Assembly: GCF_017876495.1 (NCBI RefSeq)
Contig: NZ_JAGIOB010000001.1
Location: 1 to 64,000 of the forward strand
Length of the DNA: 64,000 bases
Direction of reading: 5' to 3'
Source of the DNA: Microlunatus capsulatus
Lineage (GTDB): Bacteria > Actinomycetota > Actinomycetes > Propionibacteriales > Propionibacteriaceae
The translations under genes were made by a program, and so were the position numbers. How positions within the stretch are numbered: position 1 is the stretch's first letter; the number at the start of each line of letters is the position of its first letter. The notes under the pieces are model-generated. The model did not search any database and was not told the DNA's origin. It was given only the letters and a program-made list of their open reading frames with translations. This document shows positions 15,927 through 24,143 of the stretch, piece by piece.

Positions 15927-16755
15927 GGGTGAGCGTCCGGGTGAGGAAGGGCAGGGTCAGCGCGACGACCTGGTCGGGGGTCTGGGCGTGGGGGTAGTGG
16001 CCGGCGCCGTCGATCACGACGACCTCGCCGAGCCCGGTGGGCAGGTCGGCGACGATCTTGTCGCCCTCGGCCCGCGGGTCGGCCCAGTCGGGGTCGAGGC
16101 TGCCCTCGACCACCAGCACGGGGCAGGTGACGTGGGCTAGCTGGGCACCGGCGTCGGTCGGGGGGCTCCCGGCCATGGCCTTGAGGACCGCCATCCGCCC
16201 GGGCTCGCGCAGCTTCTCCTCGATCCGGCCCAGGGCGGCGGTCCAGTCGGACGGCTTGTCGGGGTAGGCCAGGTCGAGGTAGCGCGTCCAGGCGGACAGG
16301 CTGCCCAGCGCGAGGGTGAGGCCCAGCTGCACCGTGCCGGCGCGGTGCCGACGGACCCGCAGCAGGCCGCCGACCGAGACCGACTGCTTGCGGGTGAAGG
16401 GCGCCAGCTCGACGACGCCCGCGACCAGCTCGGGGGCGGTGGCGGCCGCGATGGTGGCCGCGCCCCCGCTGATCGACTGGCCGACGAGGACGGCCGGGCC
16501 GCCCAGGTGGCGGACGAGGGCGACCAGGTCACCGGCGATGGCGGTGCGGCTGTAGTCGTCCCAGCCGAGGCTGGAGTCGCCGCAGCCCCGGAGGTCGACG
16601 TTCGCGACCCGGTACCCGGCCGCCACCAGGGCGGGGACCATGAAGCGGTAGGCGTGGCGGCTGTCGCCCATCCCGTGCGCGAGGACGACCAGGGGGCCCT
16701 CGCCGCTCAGGTCGTAGGCGAGGGTGCCGCCGTCGAGGGTCAGGTTCTCGGTCAT
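15919..16755 (-). CDS. Alpha/beta-fold hydrolase
   Basis: 278 residues from ATG 16753-16755 with GGAGGA upstream. Motifs: VVLAHGMGDSRHAYRFMVP (oxyanion HG), VDLRGCGDSS, nucleophile elbow VGQSISGGAA (Ser in GQSISG), acid in VVEGSLDPDW and His in DGAGHYPHAQTP. All members of the Ser-Asp-His triad are present. Substrate unknown. It is the first gene of an operon with its TetR regulator. Confidence 0.9.
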   Translation of the reverse strand: MTENLTLDGGTLAYDLSGEGPLVVLAHGMGDSRHAYRFMVPALVAAGYRVANVDLRGCGDSSLGWDDYSRTAIAGDLVALVRHLGGPAVLVGQSISGGAATIAAATAPELVAGVVELAPFTRKQSVSVGGLLRVRRHRAGTVQLGLTLALGSLSAWTRYLDLAYPDKPSDWTAALGRIEEKLREPGRMAVLKAMAGSPPTDAGAQLAHVTCPVLVVEGSLDPDWADPRAEGDKIVADLPTGLGEVVVIDGAGHYPHAQTPDQVVALTLPFLTRTLTRA

Positions 16756-16769
16756 GGTGTCCTCCGGTT

Positions 16770-16786
16770 GGCTAATAACGTTAGCC
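16770..16786. promoter_or_regulatory. Inverted repeat GGCTAA-N5-TTAGCC, likely TetR operator
   Basis: GGCTAATAACGTTAGCC lies 14 nt upstream of the hydrolase start codon; the central TAACGTTA is itself palindromic. Position and TA-richness fit an autoregulatory operator for the hydrolase-tetR operon. Confidence 0.7.
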
Positions 16787-16879
16787 CGGAACCTAGGGGC
16801 AGTAGCCGAACCTGTCAAGGGCCTCGTCGAGGGCCGCCGTCGGAGCGCACCCGGTCAGGCGTTCCCCTCCCTGTCGTCC

Positions 16880-17245
16880 TCAGGCGCGGTCGTGCAGCGC
16901 TACGTGGTAGCCGTCGGGGTCGGCGAAGGTGAAGGTCCGGCCGAAGGGCCCGTCGACGGGGGCAGAGACGACGGTGTGGCCGGCGGCGACCAGGCCGTCG
17001 TGGACCGACTGGACGTCGGTGGCGTGCAGCCAGAGCGCGACGCCGGTGCCGGGCCGGGCGGCGTCGAGGTCGGTGCCGGGGACGACCTCGCGCAGGGCGA
17101 AGGCGACGGGCCGGGTCTGGAAGGCGACCGCGTGCGGCGGCCCGGCCGGGGAGCGGACGAGGCCGAGGTGGCGCTCGTAGAAGGCCTGCGAGGCGGCGAG
17201 GTCGCGCGCCTGCAGGGAGATGAAGTCGGGTCCGGTGACGGGCAC
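16880..17245 (-). CDS. VOC-family (glyoxalase/bleomycin-resistance fold) protein
   Basis: 121 residues from GTG 17243-17245 with GAGGAGC upstream. One VOC module pair: FISLQARDLAASQAFYERHLGLVRSP, VALWLHATDVQSVHDGLVAAGHTVVSAPVDGPFGRTFTFADPDGYHVALHD. Putative metal or ligand residues are not certain. Divergent from a MarR regulator with two 18-bp operators between them, so expression is likely induced by a MarR ligand. Resistance-like binding or isomerase activity are family options. Confidence 0.88.
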   Translation of the reverse strand: MPVTGPDFISLQARDLAASQAFYERHLGLVRSPAGPPHAVAFQTRPVAFALREVVPGTDLDAARPGTGVALWLHATDVQSVHDGLVAAGHTVVSAPVDGPFGRTFTFADPDGYHVALHDRA

Positions 17246-17262
17246 GGGTTGCTCCTCTGGTT

Positions 17263-17280
17263 GTGTCAGTTGTCTGACAC
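17263..17280. promoter_or_regulatory. MarR operator 1 (GTGTCAG-N4-CTGACAC)
   Basis: Perfect inverted repeat GTGTCAGTTGTCTGACAC, immediately upstream of the VOC gene start. A second copy lies 10 bases further on. Confidence 0.75.
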
Positions 17281-17290
17281 GCACCACTGT

Positions 17291-17308
17291 ATGTCAGGAT
17301 GCTGACAT
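17291..17308. promoter_or_regulatory. MarR operator 2 (ATGTCAG-N4-CTGACAT), overlapping the marR start
   Basis: Perfect inverted repeat ATGTCAGGATGCTGACAT. It shares the TGTCAG-N4-CTGACA core with operator 1 and its last two bases are the first two of the marR start codon. The AGGA in its spacer also serves as ribosome site. Confidence 0.75.
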
Positions 17309-17753
17309 GAGTCGACGTGGTGCCGGCATCCACCTGGAGACGTCGGTCGGCTACCTGCTCAAGGAGGCCTCGAGCGCGCTGCGGCTCGCGATGGAGGAGG
17401 CGCTGCGGCCGCTCGGCATGACGATCACGCACTACTCCTGCCTGGAGCTGCTGGGTCAGCGACCGGGGCTGTCGAGCTCGGAGCTGGCGCGGGGGGCGTT
17501 CGTGACCCGGCAGTCGATGAACGTGCTGCTGCGCACTCTGGAGGAGGAGGGGCACGTGACCCGGCCGGCGGAGGCGCCGGTGGGCAAGGTGCTCCCGACG
17601 CGGCTCACCCTGCGCGGCCGGCGGCTGCTGGCCCGGGCGACCGTCGCGGTCCGCGAGGTCGAGGTGCGGATGCTCGACGGGCTGACCGAGGAGGAGCAGG
17701 CCGACGCCGCGCGGCTGCTCCGCGGGATGGCCCGCTCCCTGTCCGCGGGTTGA
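17307..17753 (+). CDS. MarR-family regulator
   Basis: 148 residues from ATG 17307. Winged-helix MarR features: LRPLGMTITHYSCLELLGQRPGLSSSELARGAFVTRQSMNVLLRTLEEEGHVTRPAEAPVGKVLPTRLTLRGRRLLARA. It is divergent from the VOC gene and has two operator copies in the 61-bp gap, one overlapping its own start, so it very likely represses both genes. Confidence 0.9.
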   Translation: MSRRGAGIHLETSVGYLLKEASSALRLAMEEALRPLGMTITHYSCLELLGQRPGLSSSELARGAFVTRQSMNVLLRTLEEEGHVTRPAEAPVGKVLPTRLTLRGRRLLARATVAVREVEVRMLDGLTEEEQADAARLLRGMARSLSAG

Positions 17754-17766
17754 CGACGCCCCCGCC

Positions 17767-18012
17767 TCAGGGTGCGGGCAGCAGGTCGTCCGGCGTGCCG
17801 TCCGGCAGCGACCCGTCGGGCTCCAGGGTCAGCTAGGTCGTGACGTCGAGGCGGCGGAGGAACGCGTCGTCGTGGCTGACGACGAGCAGGCCGCCGCGGT
17901 AGGACGCCAGCGCCCCGACCAGCTGGTCCAGCGTCTGCAGGTCGAGGTCGCGGGTGGGTTCGTCGACGGGTGCGGGGGCCTCAGCGGCCGGGGCGTCGCC
18001 GCCCTCAGCCAT
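17767..18012 (-). pseudogene. 3' remnant of an ABC-F-type ATPase gene
   Basis: The minus strand reads VDEPTRDLDLQTLDQLVGALASYRGGLLVVSHDDAFLRRLDVTT, which is the Walker B - H-loop end of an ABC-F (translation-factor-like) ATPase; canonical members read DEPTNNLDL. An in-frame TAG at 17833-17835 interrupts it, after which the frame still encodes a typical tail (LTLEPDGSLPDG) to a TGA at 17767-17769. Walker A, the signature motif and the whole first domain are missing. An ATG at 18010-18012, overlapping the stop of the upstream small gene, could still start a 59-residue peptide. Confidence 0.75.
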
Positions 18013-18259
18013 CGAGCAACTGCCCGTCGGGCGCCAGGCAGCGGTGCACGGTCCGGGCGCTGACCAGCGGCTCGACCGCCTCGGTCGAGGTCGCGAGCCG
18101 GCCGCCGCGCTGTTCGCACGCGTGCGCCAGCCGGCCCTGGTGCAGCACGGGGACGACGAGGCCCAGCAGGACGGCGGCGAGCAGGGCGGCGGCGAGGAGC
18201 GCCGCGGTCCGGGCGCGCTGGCGTCGCGGGGTCCTGGTCGGGCCGTGCGGGGGAGCCAT
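18005..18259 (-). CDS. Small single-pass membrane protein of unknown function
   Basis: 84 residues from ATG 18257-18259 with GGAGAGAGG upstream. A basic N-terminus (TRTPRRQRAR) is followed by one strongly hydrophobic segment (about 19-40) and an outer domain with two cysteines (HACEQRGG and VHRCLAPDG), which might form a disulfide. Its stop overlaps the potential start of the ABC-F remnant. Family not recognised. Confidence 0.6.
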   Translation of the reverse strand: MAPPHGPTRTPRRQRARTAALLAAALLAAVLLGLVVPVLHQGRLAHACEQRGGRLATSTEAVEPLVSARTVHRCLAPDGQLLDG

Positions 18260-18348
18260 GCCACCACCTCTCTCCGTCGGCGTCGACGGTGACGCGTTGA
18301 TCGTCGCAACCCGGCCTCGTGCCGGGTCCTCTTCCCGGGAGCGTCCCG

Positions 18349-19260
18349 TCAGGGGAGCATGTCGTCGCCGAGCACGCGGTCCAGCGCCGCCCGGCCGGCC
18401 GGGCCCCAGGCGGGCTTCCCGCCGGGCAGGCCGCGGTCCCCGTTCTGCCCCATGTGCAGGAGGAAGAGGCTCTTGAGCGCGGCCATCCCGCGGGCCCGCC
18501 GGACGGTCGCCGCGTCGGCGGCACCGTAGGCGGCGAAGAAGCGCGAGGCCGCCCCCGCCGGGAGCAGCACCCAGGCGGCGGCCAGGTCGACGGCCGGGTC
18601 GCCGGCTAACAGGTCGCCGAAGTCGAGGACCCCGGACAGCGTGCCGTCGGCGACGACGACGTTCGCCGGGTGCAGGTCCCCGTGCACCCACACCGGCGGA
18701 CCCGCCCACCCGGGCGCCGCGGCGGCATCGTCCCACAGCGCCCGGAGGGCGTCGGCGAGGGGGGCGACCACGGCGGCGTCGAGGGCACGGAGAGCGTGCT
18801 CGACGCCGGTGGCGCCGTCGCGGGGGAGCAGGCCGCGGCCGCTCCGGTCGGCGGGCGCGTCGGCGGGAGCCGGGACGTGGAGGGCCCGGAGGAAGGCGGC
18901 GAGGGCGTCGGCCGCGTCCTCACCGCGGGTGATCGAGCCGCGGTCCAGCGGGGTGCCCGGCACCCAGGTCATGACGGTCCACAGCTTCGCGGAGCGCGCC
19001 GACGGGGCGCCGTCGCGCACCGGGACGGGGACCGGCAGCGGCAGGCGGGGCGCCAGCAGGGGCAGCCACCGCCGCTCCGCCAGCTGCGGGCCTGGGTCGG
19101 TGTCCATGCGCTGGATGCGTACGGCCAGGTCGTCCCCGAGCCGCCACATCTGGTTGCCCCAGCCGCCGTCGACCGGCCGGAGGGGCAGCCCGGCCAGATC
19201 GGGGTGCTGGTCTCGCAGCAGGGCGCGGACGAGGTCCGCGGTGACCTCCGTCGCGCTCAT
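18349..19260 (-). CDS. Aminoglycoside phosphotransferase-family kinase
   Basis: 303 residues from ATG 19258-19260. Complete APH motifs: substrate/ATP lobe GWGNQMWRLGDDLAVRIQRM, catalytic loop VWVHGDLHPANVVV with Asp and Asn, metal motif GVLDFGDLLAGDPAVDLAAAW. It belongs to the broad phosphotransferase_enzyme family in which most actinobacterial members act on unknown small molecules; antibiotic modification cannot be claimed. It stands alone, between a gene remnant and a divergent esterase. Confidence 0.88.
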   Translation of the reverse strand: MSATEVTADLVRALLRDQHPDLAGLPLRPVDGGWGNQMWRLGDDLAVRIQRMDTDPGPQLAERRWLPLLAPRLPLPVPVPVRDGAPSARSAKLWTVMTWVPGTPLDRGSITRGEDAADALAAFLRALHVPAPADAPADRSGRGLLPRDGATGVEHALRALDAAVVAPLADALRALWDDAAAAPGWAGPPVWVHGDLHPANVVVADGTLSGVLDFGDLLAGDPAVDLAAAWVLLPAGAASRFFAAYGAADAATVRRARGMAALKSLFLLHMGQNGDRGLPGGKPAWGPAGRAALDRVLGDDMLP

Positions 19261-19606
19261 GCGGAGAGACGATACGGACGGGTCCGCGGACTTGTCGGGG
19301 GCGGGCGCCGCGCGGTGTCCGTGTCCTGGGGCAGCGCGCAGCGGGGCGACGGCCCGACTGTGCGCTCGGAGTCGCCGGCGGAGCAACACCTCGCCCCGCG
19401 CGAGTGCGCACGTCAACAGGTCTCGCAGCCCACTAGACCTGCGGACGCGCGCACTCGACGTCGACCCGGCCCGGCCCGGAGCTCGGCGAGTTCTGGTGGG
19501 GTCAGGTCGCGGGCTAGCCCTGGGGAGCGGTCTCCGGCAGCGCAGGACCTGGGCGGCGGCCACCGCGTCGGCCATGATGAGACGAACGGGTGGGGGAGGT
19601 GCGGCC
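19261..19606. other. Intergenic region between divergent kinase and esterase genes
   Basis: 346 bases with no gene I can support. A ribosome site GGGGGAGGT at 19592-19600 belongs to the esterase gene. Promoters for both directions should be here, but no consensus hexamer pair or inverted repeat stands out. Confidence 0.4.
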
Positions 19607-20323
19607 GTGGACCGCGAGCACGACGACCGACCGGACCCGGACCGGCTGCCGGCCTCCGCCGCACACCCCGGGGCGGGCGAGCTGGTCACCGAGCGGTTCC
19701 CCTACGACGGCGGGCGTGAGGTCACGGTGCACGTCCCCTCCGGTCGCCCGGAACTTGTCGTGCACGCGGGCGACGGCGAGCTGGTCGCCCGCTGGGGCGG
19801 CCTGCTCGAGGCGGCCGGGCTGCCGCCCACGTTGGTCGTCGGCGCGCACCGCACCGCCGACCCGGACGAGCGGGCGCGCCTCCGCGAGTACTGCCCCGTG
19901 ATCGACCCGGAGCGCTTCGCCGCGCACGAGGAGTTCCTGGTCGGCGACGTGCGCCGCTGGGTCCGGTCCCGCTTCGGCGTCGACCTGCCGCCGGCGCGCA
20001 CCGCCGTCTGCGGGGTGTCGGCGGGCGGCGAGCTCGCCCTGGCCCTGGGGCTGCGGCACCCGGACGTCTACGGCACGGTCCTCTGCGCCTCGCCGGGCGG
20101 CGGCTACCTCCCGCCGGCGGTGCTGCCGCGGCCGCTCCCGCGCACCTACCTCGTCGCCGGGACCGAGGAGCCGTGGTTCCTCGAGAACGCCACCCGGTGG
20201 GCGGACGCCCTGCGCGGCGCGGGCGCCGAGGTTGTGCTGGCCGAGCGGTCCGGCGAGCACGGCGGACCCTTCTGGGCGGCCGAGTTCCCGCGGATGGTGG
20301 CGTGGGCGTTCGGAGCTTGCTGA
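19607..20323 (+). CDS. Esterase of the putative-esterase (enterochelin esterase-like) family
   Basis: 238 residues from GTG 19607, placed 7 nt after GGGGGAGGT. Motifs: VTVHVPSGRPELVVHAGDGE, LVVGAHRTADPDERARLREYCP, nucleophile elbow AVCGVSAGGELALALGLRHPD (Ser in GVSAGG), then YLVAGTEEPWF and the His in RSGEHGGPFWAAEFP. A Ser-Glu/Asp-His triad is therefore available. The fold is that of esterase D/Fes-like enzymes. Substrate unknown. Confidence 0.85.
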   Translation: MDREHDDRPDPDRLPASAAHPGAGELVTERFPYDGGREVTVHVPSGRPELVVHAGDGELVARWGGLLEAAGLPPTLVVGAHRTADPDERARLREYCPVIDPERFAAHEEFLVGDVRRWVRSRFGVDLPPARTAVCGVSAGGELALALGLRHPDVYGTVLCASPGGGYLPPAVLPRPLPRTYLVAGTEEPWFLENATRWADALRGAGAEVVLAERSGEHGGPFWAAEFPRMVAWAFGAC

Positions 20324-20455
20324 CCTCGCCCGCCGCTCGGCACAGTCCCCGCGCTCGTCCGTCCGGGGACGGCGGGCTCTGCTCCTCCACGGGTGCGGTG
20401 CTCACCTGCCCGCGAGGGTGCGGAGCGGCCACGGTGGTCTCCCTAGGATGTGGCC

Positions 20456-21484
20456 ATGTCGTCGCCCGGTCCCGAGATCAACATGAAGGACGTGGCCGGC
20501 CGGGCCGGCGTCGCGATCTCCACCGTCTCCCGGGCGCTCAGCGGCGCTCCCGGGGTCTCGACCGCCACCCGGACCCGGATCGAGGCCGCGGCCGCCGAGC
20601 TCGGCTACGTCATCTCGCCGGCGGCCTCGAACCTGGCCGGCGGGGCGACGAAGCGGGTGGCCATCGTCGTGCCGCACCTCGCCCGGTGGATCTGCGCCGC
20701 CATGGTCGAGTCCCTGGAGGTGCGGCTGCGGGCGGCGGGCTTCGAGATCCTGATCTACCAGGTCGAGGACGCCGACGCCCGGCACCGGTTCTTCGCCCAG
20801 CTGCCGGCGCGGCGCAAGGTCGACGCGGTCGTCGTGGTGTGCCTGCCGGTGAGCGACGCCGAGCGGGCCCGGCTCGACCTGATGGGGGTGCAGGTGCTCG
20901 CCGCCGGGGGTCAGATGGTCGACTACCCGTTCGTCTGCATCGACGACTTCGAGGCCGCCCGGCAGGCCGTCGACCACCTCGTGCTGCTCGGGCACCGCCG
21001 GATCGCGATGATCGACGCCTACGACGAGGAGATCGTGGACTGGCCGCGCGAGTCCATCCGGCACGACGGGTACCGGCAGGCTCTGGCCGCCCGGTCGATC
21101 GAGGTCGACGACCAGCTCACCGTGCGCAGCGGCTGGGGCGGCGAGGCGGCCGCCGCGGCGATGGCCGCCCTGCTCAGCCTGCCCGAGCCTCCGACGGCGG
21201 TCTTCGCGCACTCCGACGAGGTGGCGCTGGGCGCGGTCCGCACGATCCGGCGCGCCGGGCTCCGCGTGCCCGAGGACCTGTCGGTCATCGGCATCGACGA
21301 CCACCCCTTCGCCGCCCTGACCGACCTGACGACGATCGAGCAGCCGGTGGCGCTCATCGCCACCCAGGCCGCCGAGCTGCTGCTCGACCTGCTCGGCGGG
21401 GTCGCCGCGCGGACGCAGGTCAAGGTGCCCACGCGCCTGGTGCCGCGGGCCACCACCGCGCGCCCCCGGGACGCCCTCGTCTGA
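20456..21484 (+). CDS. LacI-family regulator
   Basis: 342 residues from ATG 20456 (a GTG two codons earlier is possible). The HTH reads NMKDVAGRAGVAISTVSRALSGAPGVSTATRTRIEAAAAELGYVIS with the minor-groove helix. A periplasmic-binding-type effector domain follows: FVCIDDFEAARQAVDHLVLLGHRRIAMI, AVFAHSDEVALGAVRTIRRAGLRVPEDLSVIGIDDHPFA. The downstream gap holds two GCAAACGTTTG(C/T) palindromes, the classical LacI/GalR half-site pair, so it controls the sugar-binding lipoprotein gene and probably itself. Confidence 0.93.
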   Translation: MSSPGPEINMKDVAGRAGVAISTVSRALSGAPGVSTATRTRIEAAAAELGYVISPAASNLAGGATKRVAIVVPHLARWICAAMVESLEVRLRAAGFEILIYQVEDADARHRFFAQLPARRKVDAVVVVCLPVSDAERARLDLMGVQVLAAGGQMVDYPFVCIDDFEAARQAVDHLVLLGHRRIAMIDAYDEEIVDWPRESIRHDGYRQALAARSIEVDDQLTVRSGWGGEAAAAAMAALLSLPEPPTAVFAHSDEVALGAVRTIRRAGLRVPEDLSVIGIDDHPFAALTDLTTIEQPVALIATQAAELLLDLLGGVAARTQVKVPTRLVPRATTARPRDALV

Positions 21485-21495
21485 TCGGACCTCGG

Positions 21496-21507
21496 GCAAA
21501 CGTTTGC
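21496..21507. promoter_or_regulatory. LacI-type operator 1 (GCAAACGTTTGC)
   Basis: Perfect 12-bp palindrome just after the lacI-family gene, matching the consensus of LacI/GalR regulators with a central CG pair. Confidence 0.8.
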
Positions 21508-21562
21508 GATCAAGCCCAGGGCTCGAAGCGAATCCGACCAGATCTTTTCGCTCTGCTGCTAC

Positions 21563-21574
21563 GCAAACGTTTGT
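21563..21574. promoter_or_regulatory. LacI-type operator 2 (GCAAACGTTTGT), abutting the -35
   Basis: Near-perfect copy of operator 1, 67 bp downstream of it. Its last base is the first of the TTGACA -35 hexamer, so binding would block RNA polymerase. Two copies allow looping or cooperative binding. Confidence 0.8.
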
Positions 21575-21602
21575 TGACAGGTGGAGCTGCGACGGACAGG
21601 AT
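21574..21602 (+). promoter_or_regulatory. Promoter of the sugar-binding lipoprotein gene
   Basis: TTGACA at 21574-21579 and CAGGAT at 21597-21602 with 17-bp spacing, a good vegetative actinobacterial promoter. Confidence 0.7.
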
Positions 21603-21677
21603 GGCCAGGCCGTCGCACCGGAGCGCGCTCCTCGCGCCCCCGTCCCCGCGAGCGGCTCCTCCGACGAAAGGCACGTC

Positions 21678-22991
21678 ATGTCCCGGGTTCGTCCTGTTCG
21701 CCTCGGTCTCGCCGTCGTGACCCTCGGTGCGGTGGCCCTGGCCACCGCCTGCAGCGGCTCCAGCACGGCCCCGAGCGCCGCCGGCTCCTCCGCCGGCGCT
21801 GACGCCGCCTACAGCGATCGCGGCCCGATCACCTTCGCGCGGGCGAAGGACAACTCCGGCTACGCGCCGAAGGAGGTGGCGGCCTGGAACAAGGAGCACC
21901 CGGACGAGCAGGTCACCCTCCTCGACCTCCCGGACAGCGCCGACCAGCAGCGCCAGCAGATCATCCAGGGCCAGCAGGTGAAGGCCGACACCATGACGGT
22001 CGTCACCACCGACGTGGTCTGGACCGCGGAGTTCGCGGCCAAGGGCTACGTCGACGAGCTGCCCGCCGACGCGTTCGACCTGAGCGGCTACCTGCCCGCG
22101 ACGGTGAAGTCGGCCACCTACTTCGACAAGCTCTACGGGGTCCCCGGCGACTCCAACGGCGGGCTGCTCTACTACCGCAGCGACCTGCTCGAGAAGGCCG
22201 GCGTCGAGCCGCCGACCACGTGGGCCGAGATGAAGGCGGCCTGCGCCGCCGTCGCGAAGCTGCCCGAGGCTGACGGCGTCGACTGCTACGGCGGCCAGTT
22301 CGACAAGTACGAGGGCCTGACGGTCGCGTTCGCCGAGGCCGTCGACTCCTCGGGCGGCAGCATCATCGGTGCCGACGGGCAGCCGACGGTCGACACCCCC
22401 GAGGCGGCGGCCGGGCTCGGGTTCCTGGCCGACTCCTTCGCCGACGGGACGATCCCCAAGGGGGCGATCACCTGGAAGGAGGAGGAGAGCCGGCAGGCGT
22501 TCCAGTCCGGCAAGCTCGTCTTCCTGCGGAACTGGCCCTACGTCTACGGCCTCGCCGGGAAGACCGACGGCTCGTCGGAGGTGGCCGGCAAGTTCGACGT
22601 CGCCCCGCTGCCCGGCCTGGACGGACCCGGCACCTCCAGCCTCGGCGGCCTGAACTTCGCGATCACCAAGTACGGCAAGAACAAGGCGACCGCCGTCGAC
22701 TTCATCACGTTCCTCTCCTCGGCCGAGGAGCAGAAGCAGAGGGCGCTGGCCTCGGCCAACCCGCCGGTGCTGGAGTCGCTGTACGCGGATCCCGACATGG
22801 TGGCGAAGTTCCCCTACCTGCCGACGCTGAAGGACTCGATCGCCCAGGCCGAGCCCCTCCCCCAGGCCGTGCAGTACGGCGACGTGACCATCGCCGTCCA
22901 GGACGCCGTCTACGGCACCCTCAACGGGCAGACGCAGGCCGACGCCGCCCTCACGACCCTGCAGGGCAAGCTCACGGAGCTGGTCCGGTGA
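21678..22991 (+). CDS. Sugar-type ABC transporter solute-binding lipoprotein
   Basis: 437 residues from ATG 21678. Signal peptide with lipobox LATAC (Cys25), so a lipoprotein. The fold is solute-binding family 1: EVAAWNKEHPDEQVTLLDLPDSADQQRQQIIQG, LYGVPGDSNGGLLYYRSDLLEKAGVEPPTTWAEM, FLRNWPYVYGLA, SSLGGLNFAITKYGKNKATAVDFITFL. This is the trehalose/maltose-binding type. Transcription starts from a LacI-controlled promoter. Unusually no permease genes follow: the stop overlaps the start of an aldo/keto reductase by 4 nt. Confidence 0.9.
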   Translation: MSRVRPVRLGLAVVTLGAVALATACSGSSTAPSAAGSSAGADAAYSDRGPITFARAKDNSGYAPKEVAAWNKEHPDEQVTLLDLPDSADQQRQQIIQGQQVKADTMTVVTTDVVWTAEFAAKGYVDELPADAFDLSGYLPATVKSATYFDKLYGVPGDSNGGLLYYRSDLLEKAGVEPPTTWAEMKAACAAVAKLPEADGVDCYGGQFDKYEGLTVAFAEAVDSSGGSIIGADGQPTVDTPEAAAGLGFLADSFADGTIPKGAITWKEEESRQAFQSGKLVFLRNWPYVYGLAGKTDGSSEVAGKFDVAPLPGLDGPGTSSLGGLNFAITKYGKNKATAVDFITFLSSAEEQKQRALASANPPVLESLYADPDMVAKFPYLPTLKDSIAQAEPLPQAVQYGDVTIAVQDAVYGTLNGQTQADAALTTLQGKLTELVR

Positions 22992-23953
22992 CCCGCGTCC
23001 ACGAGCAGCCTCGGCAGCAGCTGGTCTACGGCTGCATGGGTCTCGGCGGCAGCTGGGACCCCACCCCGTACGACCGGCACGACGTGGCCGTGGCCGAGGC
23101 GGCGGTCGGTGCGGCGCTGGAGATCGGCATCCGCACCTTCGACCACGCCGACATCTACCGCTCCGGCAAGGCCGAGAGCGTGTTCGGGGAGATCCTGCAC
23201 GGCGACCCCGGCCTGCGGGACACGATCACGGTGCAGACCAAGTGCGGGATCCGGGTGGGCGAGTCCGGGCTGGGCGTGCACTACGACCTGCGCCCGGCCT
23301 CCATCGTGGAGCGGGTCCGGGCGAGCGTCGGGCGGCTGCAGGTCGACCACGTCGACACCCTGCTGCTGCACCGGCCCGACCCGCTGGCCCGGCCGGAGCA
23401 GGTCGCCGAGGCCCTGACGTCGCTGCACGCCGAGGGCCTGGTCCGCAGCGTCGGCGTGTCCAACATGTCCGCGGCGCAGATGGCGGCCCTGCAACGCCAC
23501 CTCGACCTGCCGCTGGTGGTCAACCAGCTCGAGCTGAGCCTGGCCAAGCGGGACTGGGTGGAGTCCGAGGTGCTGGTGAACGGCGACCAGGCCATCGCCC
23601 ACGACTTCCCAGCGGGGACCCTCGAGCACTGCGCGCAGGAGGGGGTGTCCGTGCAGTCCTGGGGTGCCCTCGCGCGAGGCGCCTACTCCGGCGCGGACCT
23701 CAGCGCGGCGAGCCCGGCGGACCGGGCCACCGCCGAGCTCGTCACCGCCCTCGCGGGCACGTACGGCACCACGGCCGAGGCGGTGGTCCTCGGCTGGCTC
23801 ACCAAGCACCCGGCGGCGGTCAGCCCTGTCGTCGGGACGACGGACCCCGCCCGCATCCGCGCCTGCGCCGACGCCCTCGCCGTGGGCGATCGGCTGACCC
23901 AGGTCGACTGGTACCGCCTCTTCGCGACCGCGCGGGGACAGGACGTCCCCTGA
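22988..23953 (+). CDS. Aldo/keto reductase
   Basis: 321 residues from GTG 22988 overlapping the upstream stop (GTGA). AKR motifs: FDHADIYRSGKAESVFGE (catalytic Asp and Tyr), TVQTKCGI (Lys), DTLLLHRPDPLARPEQVAEALTSLHAEGLVRSVGVSNMS (His), VVNQLELSL. NADPH-dependent reduction of a sugar aldehyde or ketone is the family activity, similar to YdhF-type AKRs. Translational coupling with the binding protein ties it to use of the same sugar. Confidence 0.92.
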   Translation: MTRVHEQPRQQLVYGCMGLGGSWDPTPYDRHDVAVAEAAVGAALEIGIRTFDHADIYRSGKAESVFGEILHGDPGLRDTITVQTKCGIRVGESGLGVHYDLRPASIVERVRASVGRLQVDHVDTLLLHRPDPLARPEQVAEALTSLHAEGLVRSVGVSNMSAAQMAALQRHLDLPLVVNQLELSLAKRDWVESEVLVNGDQAIAHDFPAGTLEHCAQEGVSVQSWGALARGAYSGADLSAASPADRATAELVTALAGTYGTTAEAVVLGWLTKHPAAVSPVVGTTDPARIRACADALAVGDRLTQVDWYRLFATARGQDVP

Positions 23954-23958
23954 CGTCG

Positions 23959-23985
23959 GTGGCCGGCACCCGTCGGTGCCGGCCC
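23959..23985 (+). terminator. Hairpin terminator after the aldo/keto reductase
   Basis: GTGGCCGGCACC pairs with GGTGCCGGCC(C)AC across a CGTC loop, directly after the stop codon. There is no T-run, as usual in very GC-rich genomes. Confidence 0.65.
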
Positions 23986-24143
23986 ACCTGACCCGGGGCG
24001 GGCGCTCGGCGTGAACGCCCGGTTTGGTCGGCGAGCGCCTCCTCGGCGAGGCTGGGGCCGGGACGGAGGCCGTCGGCGCGCGGTGCTGACCGGGGCACCG
24101 GCCTCCCGAGCACCCGCACCGAACCCTCGACAGGACGGCCCTG

